64,000 bases of DNA from Tabrizicola sp. (GCF_030694085.1 NZ_JAUXZE010000056.1:1-64000); one strand, 5' to 3'; positions 43,879 to 53,476 are shown, counted from the stretch's first letter. The notes: generated by a model not told the origin, from the letters alone. Translations and numbers: made by a program.

Positions 43879-46212
43879 GTGGTAGAACCCCCGGCTGACG
43901 TGCGGGACAGGGTGGATCGGGCAGTTCACAGGGATGTCTGGCTAAGGTTTTCCCGGCTGCGGCGGCAGCGCCGGGTGCAGACGGCCGTCACCCTTGGCCT
44001 GGTCTTCCTTGGTCCGGTCCTTGCTGTTGCAACGTTTCTGGCGCTTGGCCCCTTCAATCAGGACGCAGGCTCTCCGGCGCTGCGGCTGATCCTTCTGGCC
44101 GACCTGATCTACGTCCTGGTCATCGCCGCCCTTGTCCTGGCCCGTGTCGCCCGCTTGATCACCGACCGGCGCTCGAAGTCCGCAGGCTCGCGGCTGCATA
44201 TGCGGCTGTCGGGCGTCTTCATGCTGATTGCGCTGATCCCCACGGTTCTCGTCGCCGTTTTCGCGGTTCTGTCGATCAACATCGGGCTTGAGGGCTGGTT
44301 TTCCGACCGCGTGCGGTCCGTCGTCGGATCGTCTCTCTCTGCCGCCCAGGCATATGAGGCCGTGCAGCGCGACGACCTTGCCGCTGATGTCGTCACACTG
44401 GCCGGCTACCTGAACGACGCCAAGCGCCGCACGCCCTTCCTGCGCGACGACCAGTTGCGCCCGCTTCTGTCCCAGGCTCAGCAGGTGATCCAGCGCGGGC
44501 TGAAAGAGGCCTACCTTGTCGATGGCACCGGCGCGCTGAAGACCCGCGGCGAACGGTCCTATCTCTTTGACTTCGAATCGCTGACCGAGGAACACCTGAC
44601 CCTCGCGCGTGAGGGCAACACCGTCCTGATCCCGGACTGGTCGAACAACGAGTTCCGCGCCCTCATCTTCCTTGAAGCCTACACCGACCGCTACCTCTAC
44701 GTCACCCGCACCGTGGACGGCTCGATCCTGACCCTGCTCGACGAGACGCAGGAAACCGTGCAGCTCTACAACCAGCTTGAATCCGAACGCGGGCGGCTGC
44801 TTTTCAACTTCGGCCTCATCTACCTCGGCTTTGCGTTGATCCTGATCCTGGCCGCGATCTGGCTGGGCCTGTGGTTCGCCGAACGCCTCTCGCGCCCCGT
44901 GGGTCGGTTGGCAGGGGCGGCGGAAAGGGTCGGCGGCGGCGATCTTGACGTGCAGGTCACGGAAGAGGACGGTGACGACGAAATCGCCTCCCTGGGCCGC
45001 CTCTTCAACCAGATGACCCGCCAGTTGAAAGGCCAGCGCGAAGCATTGGTCGAAAGCCACGCCCAAACCGAAACCCGGCGGCGGCTTTTCGATTCCGTGC
45101 TGTCGAACGTGACTGCCGGGGTGATCGGCCTTGATAGCGACGGCAACATCGACTTCGTAAACCGTGCTGCCGAAAAGCTTCTGGACTTCGCCGACCGACC
45201 CGACATGCCCCTTGCAGCCGCCGTCCCGGAATTCGCGCCGCTCTTTGACCGTCTTCGCGACGGCGCGGGCCTGGCGGTGCAGGAAGAGGTTCGCCTGACC
45301 CGGCGCGGCAAGCTGGAAAGCCTGCTTGTCCGCATGTCCACCCGGCGCAGCGAAGCGGGCGATCTGGAAGGCTATGTCGTCGCCTTCGACGACGTGACCG
45401 ACCTTGTCAGCGCGCAGCGCATGGCCGCCTGGGGCGACGTCGCCCGCCGCATCGCGCACGAGATCAAGAATCCGCTCACCCCGATCCAGCTGTCCGCCGA
45501 ACGCATCAAGCGCAAGTTCGCCACCCAGGTCCGCGACCATGAGGACCTGGAGCAATACACCGACGTGATCATCCGCCAGACAGGCGACCTGCGCCGGATC
45601 GTCGACGAGTTCTCCAAGTTCGCCCGGATGCCCGAACCCGACCGCCGCGATTGCGACCTGGCCGCTCTCCTGAAAGGTGCTGTGCTGCTGCAAGAGAACG
45701 GCCAGCCCGGTGTCCGCTTCGTCAAGGACATCCCTCCGGGTGAGCTGCACCTGGACCTCGACGCCACGATGATCGGACAGGCCTTCACGAACTTGATCAA
45801 GAACGCCGGGGAGGCGATTGAATCGCTTCAGGAAAAGTCCAAGCCCGCAAACTTCGCACCCGAAATCCGCGTCACGCTTTCCGCTGACGATACCGAGGCC
45901 GTGATCCGCATCATGGATAACGGCACCGGCCTTCCCCCCGACCGAGCCCGCCTGTTCGAACCCTACGTCACCACCCGCGAAAAGGGCACCGGCCTTGGCC
46001 TGCCCATCGTCAAGAAGATCATCGAGGAACACGGCGGCACCCTTACCCTCCTTGATGCGCCCGTCTTCGACGGCAATGACCATCCCGGCGCGATGGCCGA
46101 AATCCGCTTGCCCCGCGCCCTGCGCAAGCGGTCCCGCACACAGATTCCGTTGGGTGCCGCGCCCCCCGACAAGTCTCACGACACGCCTCACGACAAGGAA
46201 GCCCACGCATGA
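43879..46212 (+). CDS. ntrY: Membrane sensor histidine kinase NtrY
   Basis: A 777-residue kinase paired with NtrX. Three N-terminal hydrophobic helices (about 34-130), a periplasmic sensor segment, and a further helix (LIYLGFALILILAAIWLGLWFA). Then HAMP (ERLSRPVGRLAGAAERVGGGDL), PAS (DSVLSNVTAGVIGLDSDGNIDFVNRAAEKLL), H-box [25 protein letters not shown], and catalytic boxes NLIKNAGEAI, DNGTGLPP and GTGLGLPIVKKIIEEHGG. The start is GTG 43879 after GGTGGGGG. Regulates nitrogen, respiration or envelope genes in alphaproteobacteria. Overlaps ntrX by 4 bp. Confidence 0.95.
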   Translation: MVEPPADVRDRVDRAVHRDVWLRFSRLRRQRRVQTAVTLGLVFLGPVLAVATFLALGPFNQDAGSPALRLILLADLIYVLVIAALVLARVARLITDRRSKSAGSRLHMRLSGVFMLIALIPTVLVAVFAVLSINIGLEGWFSDRVRSVVGSSLSAAQAYEAVQRDDLAADVVTLAGYLNDAKRRTPFLRDDQLRPLLSQAQQVIQRGLKEAYLVDGTGALKTRGERSYLFDFESLTEEHLTLAREGNTVLIPDWSNNEFRALIFLEAYTDRYLYVTRTVDGSILTLLDETQETVQLYNQLESERGRLLFNFGLIYLGFALILILAAIWLGLWFAERLSRPVGRLAGAAERVGGGDLDVQVTEEDGDDEIASLGRLFNQMTRQLKGQREALVESHAQTETRRRLFDSVLSNVTAGVIGLDSDGNIDFVNRAAEKLLDFADRPDMPLAAAVPEFAPLFDRLRDGAGLAVQEEVRLTRRGKLESLLVRMSTRRSEAGDLEGYVVAFDDVTDLVSAQRMAAWGDVARRIAHEIKNPLTPIQLSAERIKRKFATQVRDHEDLEQYTDVIIRQTGDLRRIVDEFSKFARMPEPDRRDCDLAALLKGAVLLQENGQPGVRFVKDIPPGELHLDLDATMIGQAFTNLIKNAGEAIESLQEKSKPANFAPEIRVTLSADDTEAVIRIMDNGTGLPPDRARLFEPYVTTREKGTGLGLPIVKKIIEEHGGTLTLLDAPVFDGNDHPGAMAEIRLPRALRKRSRTQIPLGAAPPDKSHDTPHDKEAHA

Positions 46213-47600
46213 GTATTCTCATCGTCGACGACGAACAGGACATCCGCGAACTGATCGGCGACATCCTGCGGGACGAGGGCTACACCACACGCCTCGCCGC
46301 CAATTCCGACGACTGCATGGCTGAGATCAACGCCGATCCCCCCGCGCTGATGATCCTCGACATCTGGCTCAAGGACAGCCGGATGGACGGGATCGACATC
46401 CTCAAGACCGTAAAGCGCGACAATCCCGATATTCCGGTGGTGATTATCTCGGGTCACGGAAACATCGAGATTGCTGTCGCCGCGATCAAGCAGGGCGCCT
46501 ACGACTTCATCGAGAAGCCCTTCAACATTGATCAGCTTATGGTCGTCGTCGCCCGGGCGATGGAAACCAGCCGCCTGCGCCGCGAAAATCAGGAACTGCG
46601 CCGCCGCGACGTCACCTCGGCCGAGATGGTCGGCTCGTCGCTTGCCTTCAAGACGCTGAAGGGCAACCTCGACAAGGTGACGAAGTCCAACGCCCGCGTC
46701 ATGCTGACCGGCGAGCCCGGCACCGGCAAGGAAATGGCCGCGCGCTATATCCACATGCAGTCCAGCCGGGCGAGTGCGCCCTTCATCACCGTCTCCTCGG
46801 CCTCGATCGAGCCCGAGCGGATGGAAGAGGTTCTCTTCGGCCGCGAAACCCCGGAACGCGGCGTCGAACCCGGCCTTCTGGAACAGGCGCATGGCGGGAT
46901 CGTCTATTTCGACGAGGTCGCTGACATGCCTCTTGGCACCCAGTCCAAGATCCTCCGGGTGCTGACCGAACAGCAGTTCACCCGCGCCGGTGGCACCGAC
47001 AAGGTCCGCGTCGACCTTCGCGTCATCTCCTCCACCTGCCGGGACCTGAGAACGGAAATCGGCATCGGCCGGTTTCGACAGGAACTTTATGATCGCCTGA
47101 ACGTCGTCCCCATCGCTGTCCCCTCGCTCTCAGCCAGACGCGAGGACGTGCCGGAACTCACCCGTCACTTCATCGACTGGTTCCACCGGACCCAGGGCCT
47201 GCCGAACCGCAGCCTGTCGGATGAGGCGACCACGGTCCTGCAGACTCTTCCCTGGCCCGGCAATATCCGGCAGCTCAGGAATGTGATCGAGCGTATCCTG
47301 ATCCTCGGTGACGGTACGGGTCCGATCGAGGCGGCCGAGATCCCCGGCAACGAACCCAAGGCCGAAACGGAAAGCGCGCTTTCGCTCTCCGGTACCGTAG
47401 CGACACTGCCATTGCGCGAGGCACGCGAGCTTTTCGAACGGGAATACCTGCTGACCCAGATCAACAGGTTCGGCGGCAACATCAGCCGTACGGCAAGCTT
47501 CGTCGGCATGGAGCGCTCGGCGCTGCATCGGAAGCTCAAGTCGCTAGGGGTCGTTGGGTCCACGCGCGGGGGCAGGGGGTTCTCCGACTTCGAGGAGTAG
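46209..47600 (+). CDS. ntrX: Response regulator NtrX
   Basis: 463 residues. Receiver domain with Asp51 (MILDIWLKDSRMDG), AAA+ domain with Walker A GEPGTGKE and Walker B GIVYFDEVADMP, and C-terminal Fis-type helix-turn-helix (ISRTASFVGMERSALHRKLKSLGV). The GAFTGA position reads LFGRETPERGVEPGLLEQAHGG, so it is not a canonical sigma54 activator, as known for alphaproteobacterial NtrX. Phosphorylated by NtrY. ATGA overlap with ntrY supports coupling. Confidence 0.95.
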   Translation: MSILIVDDEQDIRELIGDILRDEGYTTRLAANSDDCMAEINADPPALMILDIWLKDSRMDGIDILKTVKRDNPDIPVVIISGHGNIEIAVAAIKQGAYDFIEKPFNIDQLMVVVARAMETSRLRRENQELRRRDVTSAEMVGSSLAFKTLKGNLDKVTKSNARVMLTGEPGTGKEMAARYIHMQSSRASAPFITVSSASIEPERMEEVLFGRETPERGVEPGLLEQAHGGIVYFDEVADMPLGTQSKILRVLTEQQFTRAGGTDKVRVDLRVISSTCRDLRTEIGIGRFRQELYDRLNVVPIAVPSLSARREDVPELTRHFIDWFHRTQGLPNRSLSDEATTVLQTLPWPGNIRQLRNVIERILILGDGTGPIEAAEIPGNEPKAETESALSLSGTVATLPLREARELFEREYLLTQINRFGGNISRTASFVGMERSALHRKLKSLGVVGSTRGGRGFSDFEE

Positions 47601-47607
47601 TCGGACG

Positions 47608-47852
47608 GCTCCCCCTCACGCGCCCTCTGCCCCCGCGGGAAGAGGGGACCTGTAGCGCCTGTGCGTCGCCGCTTCCCGTCCTTTCTGCCGGGTCCGGCGC
47701 GGACACCGCCTTCAGGCTGCACTTGTCCGCACATCCGCCGGGTGAGAGGGTCAGGGTAAAGGGTTGCGCTTTCCCGCCCCTTACCAGATTGCGCGACGGT
47801 TCCCCCAGGCGTCCCCTCTCCCCGCGGGGGAGAGGGCCAGGGTGAGGAGCCA
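47608..47852. repeat. Degenerate CCCTCTCCCCGCGGGGGAGAGGG-type repeats
   Basis: Three related segments (about 47608-47652, 47739-47763 and 47811-47845) carry variants of CCTCACCCTGGCCCTCTCCC. The last contains a strong palindrome around CCCGCGGGG. Such sequences commonly form dispersed intergenic repeats in proteobacteria. They precede a decayed DUF559 gene. Confidence 0.6.
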
Positions 47853-47868
47853 TAGATGCAGCAGAGCG

Positions 47869-48187
47869 ACCCGTCCAAGGCTCGTGCCAGACGCATGCCG
47901 AGGAACTGACCCCCGCCGATCGCGCCCTGTGGTGCGCAATTCGCAACCGCCGCTTCATGGGTCTCAAGCTCCGCCGCCAAGGTCCCATCGGCCCCGACAT
48001 CGCCGACTTTTACTGCGCGGATCACCGCCTGGTCATCGAAGCCGACGGATCACGGCTTCTTCCGGGACGCAGCGCGGGACGCATGGCTGGCGCAAGGCGT
48101 CTGCGTCCTTCGCCTGTGGAACCACGAGGTCCTGACCAACCTTCCGGCTGCCTCGACACCATTGCTGCCAAAGTTCCGCAACATTGA
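47869..48187 (+). pseudogene. Frameshifted remnant of a DUF559 (PD-(D/E)XK-like) endonuclease gene
   Basis: Pieces of a DUF559 protein lie in three frames: ARARRM, then ELTPADRALWCAIRNRRFMGLKLRRQGPIGPDIADFYCADHRLVIEADG, then FFRDAARDAWLAQGVCVLRLWNHEVLTNLPAA. At least two frameshifts, and apparently a short deletion after the IEADG motif, separate them. Intact DUF559 proteins are about 110-120 residues with a restriction-endonuclease-like fold. This copy cannot make one. It lies between ntrX and trkA next to repetitive DNA. Confidence 0.75.
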
Positions 48188-48241
48188 CCCTTCCGCTGTG
48201 ATCTGACATGCAGTCCGAGACGACGGATCGCGGGGAATCTG

Positions 48242-49618
48242 ATGAAGGTGATCATCTGCGGCGCGGGTCAGGTCGGCTGGCAGATCGCCCGCCACCTCTC
48301 CGGCGAAAAGAACGACGTCACCCTTGTCGACACGAATGCCGACCTCGTCCGCCGCGCAACGGATACGCTGGACGTCCAGGGCGTCGTTGGCTTTGCCAGC
48401 CACCCGGACACTCTGGCCAAGGCGGGCGCGCGTGACGCCGACATGCTGATCGCCGCCACCCATTCCGACGAAGTCAACATGGTCACCTGCCAGGTGGCCC
48501 ATGTCGTGTTCAACGTCACCCGCAAGATCGCCCGCATCCGGGCGCAGAACTACCTTGATCCGCTTTACGGCACCCTGACGAACCAGGAAGGCCTGGCCAT
48601 CGACGTGGTGATCTCCCCGGAACGCGAAGTGGCAGAGGCGGCCCTGCAACGTCTGGCCGCGCCCGCGACCTTCGACACCGAAAGCTTCATGAATGGCCGG
48701 GCGCAGCTTCTGGGCATCCAGCTGACCGAGGATTGCCCGGTCCTGAACACGCCCCTGCGTCAGCTGAACGAGCTCTTCTCGACCCTCCGCGCCATCGTCG
48801 TCGGCATCCGCCGCGAGGACCGGCTTTTCGCGCCCGACCCAGGCGACCAGCTATATGCCGAGGATCAGATCTACGTCTTCACCCATTTCGAGGACGTGAA
48901 TCGGGCCCTGGAAATCTTCGGCAAGAAGACGAAAAAGCAGGAACGCGTGGTGATCGTCGGTGGGGGCAACGTGGGCCTTGCCGTGGCCCGTGCCCTGGAA
49001 GCCCGGACCGACCGCATCCGCGCCAAGATCATCGAAAAGGACCGAGCCACCGCCGAAGCCGCGGCCGACGCGCTGGAACGCACGATCGTGCTGAACGGCG
49101 ACGGGATGGACATCGATCTGCTGATGGAGGCATCGATCGACCGGGCGGATGCGATCCTTGCCGTGACCGACGACGACAAGACCAACCTCCTCGTCGCCGT
49201 GCGTGCCAAGCAGGCGGGCTGCCAGATGACCATTGCGCTGGTCAACGATCCCACACTCGCCCCCCTGATGGCGCCTCTGGACATCGACGCCTACATCAAC
49301 CCGCGGGCTACCACCGTCTCGTCGATCCTGCGCCACATCCGTCACGGTCGGGTCCGCGCGGTCTACTCCATCGGCGACGCCGAGGCCGAGATGATCGAGG
49401 CGCAGGTCCTGTCCACCTCGCCGCTGGCCGGTCGCCTCGTGCGCGACATCGAATTCCCCGAAGGTGTGCTGGTCGGCGCGGTGATGAAGGGCGACAAGGT
49501 CCTGAAGCCCACCGGCGACCTCAGGATCGAGGCCGGCGATGTGATTGCGCTCTTTGCAATGGCCAAGGACGTGCCCGAGGTCGAGCGCCTCCTGCAAGTC
49601 TCCATCGACTTCTTCTGA
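48242..49618 (+). CDS. trkA: Trk potassium uptake regulatory subunit TrkA
   Basis: A 458-residue cytosolic NAD(H)-binding subunit gating TrkH. Two RCK halves: the first Rossmann motif IICGAGQVGWQIARHLS (about 4-20) and the second VVIVGGGNVGLAVARALEA (about 236-254), each followed by a TrkA_C domain (for example the C-terminal PEGVLVGAVMKGDKVLKPTGDLRIEAGD). ATG 48242 sits after GGGGAATCTG. Overlaps trkH by one base. Confidence 0.96.
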   Translation: MKVIICGAGQVGWQIARHLSGEKNDVTLVDTNADLVRRATDTLDVQGVVGFASHPDTLAKAGARDADMLIAATHSDEVNMVTCQVAHVVFNVTRKIARIRAQNYLDPLYGTLTNQEGLAIDVVISPEREVAEAALQRLAAPATFDTESFMNGRAQLLGIQLTEDCPVLNTPLRQLNELFSTLRAIVVGIRREDRLFAPDPGDQLYAEDQIYVFTHFEDVNRALEIFGKKTKKQERVVIVGGGNVGLAVARALEARTDRIRAKIIEKDRATAEAAADALERTIVLNGDGMDIDLLMEASIDRADAILAVTDDDKTNLLVAVRAKQAGCQMTIALVNDPTLAPLMAPLDIDAYINPRATTVSSILRHIRHGRVRAVYSIGDAEAEMIEAQVLSTSPLAGRLVRDIEFPEGVLVGAVMKGDKVLKPTGDLRIEAGDVIALFAMAKDVPEVERLLQVSIDFF

Positions 49619-51129
49619 TGCTGGCGCGGCTGGCAGAACTGCCGCTTCTGGTGGTGCTCCTCGGCCTTTCGGGGGCCATAGCGCTGGTACCGGCGATCTA
49701 TGCCTTCGGTGTGAACGACAACGAACACGCCCGCGACTTTCTCTATTCCGCGCTGATCCTTCTGGTCATCACGGTGATGCTTGGCATCGCCACCGCTGCC
49801 TATCTGCCGCGCGATCCCGCGCGCAGCCACCTGGCGGCACTGGTGCTCGCCTATGCCTTTCTGCCCTTCGCCCTCGCGCTCCCCTTGCGTGAGGCCTTGC
49901 CCGACACCTCGATGGTCAACGCATGGTTCGAGATGGTCTCGGCCTTCACCACCACGGGCGCCACTGTCTACCCGCCGGACCGGCTGGCCGATGCGATCCA
50001 CCTCTGGCGCGCGACCGTGGGGTGGTTCGGCGGCTTCCTCATCATCCTTGCCGCCTACGCGATCCTCGCTCCGCTGAACCTTGGCGGGACCGAGGTGTCG
50101 TCCGGCCGCGTCCCCGGTCGCGGGGCCGTGGGCACCGCCCAGGTCGCCCGCACCGCCGACCCCGCTTTCCGGCTGACCCGCTTTGCGCTGATGCTCTTTC
50201 CGGTCTACGGCTCGATCACCTTCCTGTTGTGGTGCGGTCTCCTGCTGCTGGGTGAAAGCGGGATTTCGGCGCTGATCCACGCGATGGGCACGCTTTCCAC
50301 CTCGGGCATCACCGGCCGCACTGCCTTTCAGGAAGCCGGCGCCGGCGTGCTGGGAGAGCTTCTGATCTTTCTCTGTCTTGCCTTCGCAGTCACCCGCCGC
50401 GCGCTGCCCGGTGTCCGCCTGGCCGAGAACCGCCGCCCGCTTCTGCAGGACCCCGAACTGCGTCTTGCCGCACTTCTGGTCCTGACCGTGACGCTGATCC
50501 TCTTTCTGCGCCACTGGTTCGTCGCGACCGAAACCGATGGCGACGCCGCTGAAGTCCTGCCCTCGTTCTGGGGCATCCTCTTCACCGCCGCCTCTTTCCT
50601 GACAACCACCGGCTATGTCTCCTCCCACTGGCAGACCGCCGCCAACTGGTCCGGCATCGGCACCCCTGGCCTTGTCCTCCTCGGTCTTGCCATCATCGGT
50701 GGCGGTACCGCCACGGCAGCCGGTGGCGTCAAGCTTCTCCGGGTCTACGCACTCTTTCGCCACGGCGAGCGTGAACTGGAAAAGATCATCCATCCGAACT
50801 CCATCGGTCGCGGCGGCACCGAGGCCCGTCGCCTCCGGCGAGAGGGCGCACAATTCGCCTGGGTCTTCTTCATGCTCTTCGCCACCTCCGTCGCGGTGGT
50901 TTCCGCCCTTCTTCTGCTGAACGGGGTTGGTTTCGAGCAGACGATGGTCCTTGCCATCGCCGCCCTGACCACGACAGGCCAGCTGGCGCAACTGGGCGCG
51001 GCCCAGCCCATCGTCTATCAGGATCTCGGCGAGCCGGTTAAGATCATCCTCGGGGTGGCGATGGTCGTCGGACGGCTCGAGACGCTGGCCCTTCTCGCCC
51101 TGATCCTGCCCAGTCGCGGCCGCCGCTAG
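49618..51129 (+). CDS. trkH: Trk potassium transporter membrane subunit TrkH
   Basis: A 503-residue K+ channel-like transporter. Four selectivity-filter loops are visible: AFTTTGATVY, TLSTSGITGR, SFLTTTGYVS and ALTTTGQLAQ, each with the conserved glycine. Eight to ten membrane helices surround them. ATG 49618 overlaps the trkA stop (TGATG); the ORF track's long N-terminal extension is trkA in another frame. Forms the K+ uptake complex with TrkA. Confidence 0.95.
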   Translation: MLARLAELPLLVVLLGLSGAIALVPAIYAFGVNDNEHARDFLYSALILLVITVMLGIATAAYLPRDPARSHLAALVLAYAFLPFALALPLREALPDTSMVNAWFEMVSAFTTTGATVYPPDRLADAIHLWRATVGWFGGFLIILAAYAILAPLNLGGTEVSSGRVPGRGAVGTAQVARTADPAFRLTRFALMLFPVYGSITFLLWCGLLLLGESGISALIHAMGTLSTSGITGRTAFQEAGAGVLGELLIFLCLAFAVTRRALPGVRLAENRRPLLQDPELRLAALLVLTVTLILFLRHWFVATETDGDAAEVLPSFWGILFTAASFLTTTGYVSSHWQTAANWSGIGTPGLVLLGLAIIGGGTATAAGGVKLLRVYALFRHGERELEKIIHPNSIGRGGTEARRLRREGAQFAWVFFMLFATSVAVVSALLLLNGVGFEQTMVLAIAALTTTGQLAQLGAAQPIVYQDLGEPVKIILGVAMVVGRLETLALLALILPSRGRR

Positions 51130-51280
51130 TCCCGCACGGCTAAGAGCCTGATTTTTTGCGCTGGAAACTCCTGCGCGCCCGCTTCATACTTGGCCTAGCC
51201 GTGACAAGCGGCACGAACAGGGCAACGAAGAACGACCACGACGCGACAGTGAAGCGCTAGAAAAACAAGGCACAAGAACG

Positions 51281-51514
51281 ATGGCCGCTGACAAGCAAAA
51301 CCTGCAAGACGCCTTTCTCAATCATGTCCGCAAAGCCAAGGTCCCGGTGACGATCTTCCTGATCAACGGCGTCAAGCTGCAGGGCGTGATCACCTGGTTT
51401 GACAATTTCTGCGTGCTTCTGCGCCGCGACGGTCAATCGCAACTGGTCTACAAGCATGCGATCTCCACCATCATGCCGGGCGCGCCGATCAGCCTCTATG
51501 AAGGGGAAGACTGA
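51281..51514 (+). CDS. hfq: RNA chaperone Hfq
   Basis: A 77-residue Sm-like hexameric protein helping small RNAs pair with mRNAs. Sm1 is [42 protein letters not shown], and Sm2 contains the signature [12 protein letters not shown]. The short C-terminus ([11 protein letters not shown]) is typical of alphaproteobacteria. The stop is overlapped by the presumed CTG start of hflX, reflecting the conserved hfq-hflX operon. Confidence 0.97.
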   Translation: MAADKQNLQDAFLNHVRKAKVPVTIFLINGVKLQGVITWFDNFCVLLRRDGQSQLVYKHAISTIMPGAPISLYEGED

Positions 51515-52845
51515 TCTCCAGACCGCCCCAGGATGACGACGATCTGCTCGCCAAGCGCGAGGGTCAGCGCCTGCGCGACACTGCCGCGCAGCCGACGCGG
51601 ACCTTCGTCCTGCATCCGGCGCTGAAGTCGTCCAACGCCCGCCGCCTGCCCGAACACGGACTGGCCGAGGCGGTCTCGCTTGCCGCGGCTCTGCCAGAGC
51701 TGGAAGTGCGCGGCGCTGAAGTCATCCGCCTCGCCCGTGTTGCCCCCGGCACGCTCCTTGGCTCTGGCAAGGTGGCCGAGCTGAAGGACCGCTTCCACGA
51801 CGACCACATCGACCTTGTCATCGTCGATGGGACCGTCTCGCCGGTCCAGCAGCGCAACCTGGAAAAGGAATGGGGCGTCAAGCTGCTTGACCGGACCTCG
51901 CTGATCCTGGAAATCTTCGCCGACCGCGCCCGCACCCGCGAAGGCGTCCTGCAGGTCGAACTCGCCGCCCTCAGCTACCAGCGCACCCGCCTTGTCCGCG
52001 CCTGGACCCACCTCGAACGCCAGCGCGGCGGCTTCGGCTTTGTCGGCGGTCCGGGCGAAACCCAGATCGAATCCGACCGCCGCGCCATCGACGACCAGGT
52101 GATCCGGCTCAAGCGCCAGCTGGAACAGGTGGTGAAGACGCGTGAGTTGCACCGCGCCGCCCGCGCCAAGGTTCCGTTCCCGATCGTGGCCCTTGTCGGC
52201 TACACCAACGCCGGCAAGTCGACGCTCTTCAACCGGATCACCGGGGCCGAGGTTCTGGCCAAGGACATGCTCTTTGCGACCCTCGACCCCACGATGCGCG
52301 GCGTGACCCTGCCCACGGGGGCCAAGATCATCCTTTCCGACACCGTGGGCTTCATATCGGACCTGCCCACCCAGCTCGTCGCCGCCTTCCGCGCGACGCT
52401 GGAAGAGGTGCTTTCCGCCGATCTCATCCTCCACGTCCGCGACATCTCGCATCCCGAGACGGGGGAACAGGCCGCCGACGTGGCCGACATCCTCACCTCC
52501 CTCGGCGTCGGTGAGGATACGCCCCAGATCGAGGTCTGGAACAAGCTCGACCTCGTCGACGCCTCCCAACGCGAGGCGCTCAGCGCGCAGGCCGCCCTAC
52601 GCCCCCGCGTCCTGCCCGTGTCGGCCCTGACCGGCGAGGGCGTCGAGAAACTCCTGACCCTGATCTCTGCGACTCTGGACGCCGACAGGACGGAGGCCGC
52701 ACTCACCATCGCGTTCGACCAGGGCCGCAAACGGGCCTGGCTCCACGAGCAGAACATCGTCCAGCACGAAACCGAGGCCGAGGAGGGCTGGCATCTTACC
52801 GTACGCTGGACCGCCCGCCAGCAGAACCGCTTCCGCCGCCTGTGA
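51511..52845 (+). CDS. hflX: GTPase HflX, probable CTG start
   Basis: About 444 residues if begun at CTG 51511. The HflX N-terminal domain ([33 protein letters not shown]) lies upstream of the first GTG in the ORF track (51706), so that start is too late. Between the in-frame stop at 51499 and 51706 there is no ATG, GTG or TTG. CTG 51511 overlaps the hfq stop (CTGA) just after AAGGGGAAG. The GTPase domain shows [22 protein letters not shown] and NKLDLVD. HflX rescues or splits stalled ribosomes after stress. Confidence 0.88.
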   Translation: MISRPPQDDDDLLAKREGQRLRDTAAQPTRTFVLHPALKSSNARRLPEHGLAEAVSLAAALPELEVRGAEVIRLARVAPGTLLGSGKVAELKDRFHDDHIDLVIVDGTVSPVQQRNLEKEWGVKLLDRTSLILEIFADRARTREGVLQVELAALSYQRTRLVRAWTHLERQRGGFGFVGGPGETQIESDRRAIDDQVIRLKRQLEQVVKTRELHRAARAKVPFPIVALVGYTNAGKSTLFNRITGAEVLAKDMLFATLDPTMRGVTLPTGAKIILSDTVGFISDLPTQLVAAFRATLEEVLSADLILHVRDISHPETGEQAADVADILTSLGVGEDTPQIEVWNKLDLVDASQREALSAQAALRPRVLPVSALTGEGVEKLLTLISATLDADRTEAALTIAFDQGRKRAWLHEQNIVQHETEAEEGWHLTVRWTARQQNRFRRL

Positions 52846-52940
52846 CCGGACCTGCCCCAGGACCCGGCGCCCCGGTCCGCCCCGGTCCGCCCCGGCCGCT
52901 TTCACGGTCCCCACTCCTGCCGCCCGATCCGCTTTTCAGA

Positions 52941-53030
52941 CTGGCCGAAATACCCGCGCCGGAGGCTCCTCCCGCCAAACCCACCACGACCAGCGCCTTT
53001 CATCTTTGCCCAAGTATCCCCGCCGGAGGC
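52941..53030 (-). repeat. Dispersed GCCTCCGGCGGGG element, copies B1 and B2
   Basis: Two minus-oriented copies between hflX and the next gene: a short one at 52941-52965 and a full 36-bp copy at 52995-53030, which matches copy A at 10774-10809 in 34 of 36 positions. No protein-coding gene is supported in 52846-53072. Confidence 0.75.
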
Positions 53031-53072
53031 ATCCCCCGCAGCCATAGGAACCGTCCCAGGGCAGGGGGAGCG

Positions 53073-53315
53073 ATGATCCTCCGTCTCGCCGCACTCTGGG
53101 CCACGGCGGCCGGGACGCTCTGGGTCCACGCCCTTCTCGGCATCCCCGGCGACTACCTCGGCCAGGGCTTCCCGCTTTATCCCGGCCTCAAGGTCACCCT
53201 CGGCGACCTCGCCCTGACCGCCGTCCTGGCAACCTTGCCGATCCCGCTGGCCGCCGCGCTCGCCCGCCGTCTCCGCCCCTCGTATTTCTTTGGCTCCTGG
53301 CCGCCGACTCGATGA
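53073..53315 (+). CDS. Small membrane protein (80 aa)
   Basis: From ATG 53073, preceded by AGGGGGAGCG, an 80-residue protein with two hydrophobic helices (LRLAALWATAAGTLWVHALLG and DLALTAVLATLPIPLAAALAR). The 157-residue ORF in the track extends upstream across the dispersed repeats and is not credible. It overlaps the next short ORF by 4 bp (ATGA). No family recognised; the pair may be two small subunits or a split membrane protein. Confidence 0.55.
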   Translation: MILRLAALWATAAGTLWVHALLGIPGDYLGQGFPLYPGLKVTLGDLALTAVLATLPIPLAAALARRLRPSYFFGSWPPTR

Positions 53316-53464
53316 TTCAACCTTTCACCATCGACTTCGGCACCACTTGGGCGGGGACCGAACCGCTGCGCGCGCTTTTCCTCCACCCGCTCCATTCGCC
53401 CCTGGCCCTGACCCTCACCGCCGTCGCTGCGGCCTGGGCGCTCGCACAGCGCCGCGCGACCTAA
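53312..53464 (+). CDS. Tiny membrane-associated ORF (50 aa), coupled to the upstream gene
   Basis: ATG 53312 overlaps the previous stop (ATGA). The 50-residue product reads MIQPFTIDFGTTWAGTEPLR, then a hydrophobic segment (SPLALTLTAVAAAWALA) and a basic tail. Below the ORF-track cutoff. Translational coupling is the main evidence that it is real; function unknown. Confidence 0.45.
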   Translation: MIQPFTIDFGTTWAGTEPLRALFLHPLHSPLALTLTAVAAAWALAQRRAT

Positions 53465-53476
53465 GACCGCATTTCC

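Noticed and set aside
43942-46206. 754-residue minus-strand ORF opposite ntrY
   Set aside because: Antisense of the conserved kinase; no domain and a Gln/Gly/His-rich shadow composition.
47601-47860. Possible CRISPR array in GC-rich repeats
   Set aside because: Only three degenerate, unevenly spaced segments without regular spacers or adjacent cas genes.
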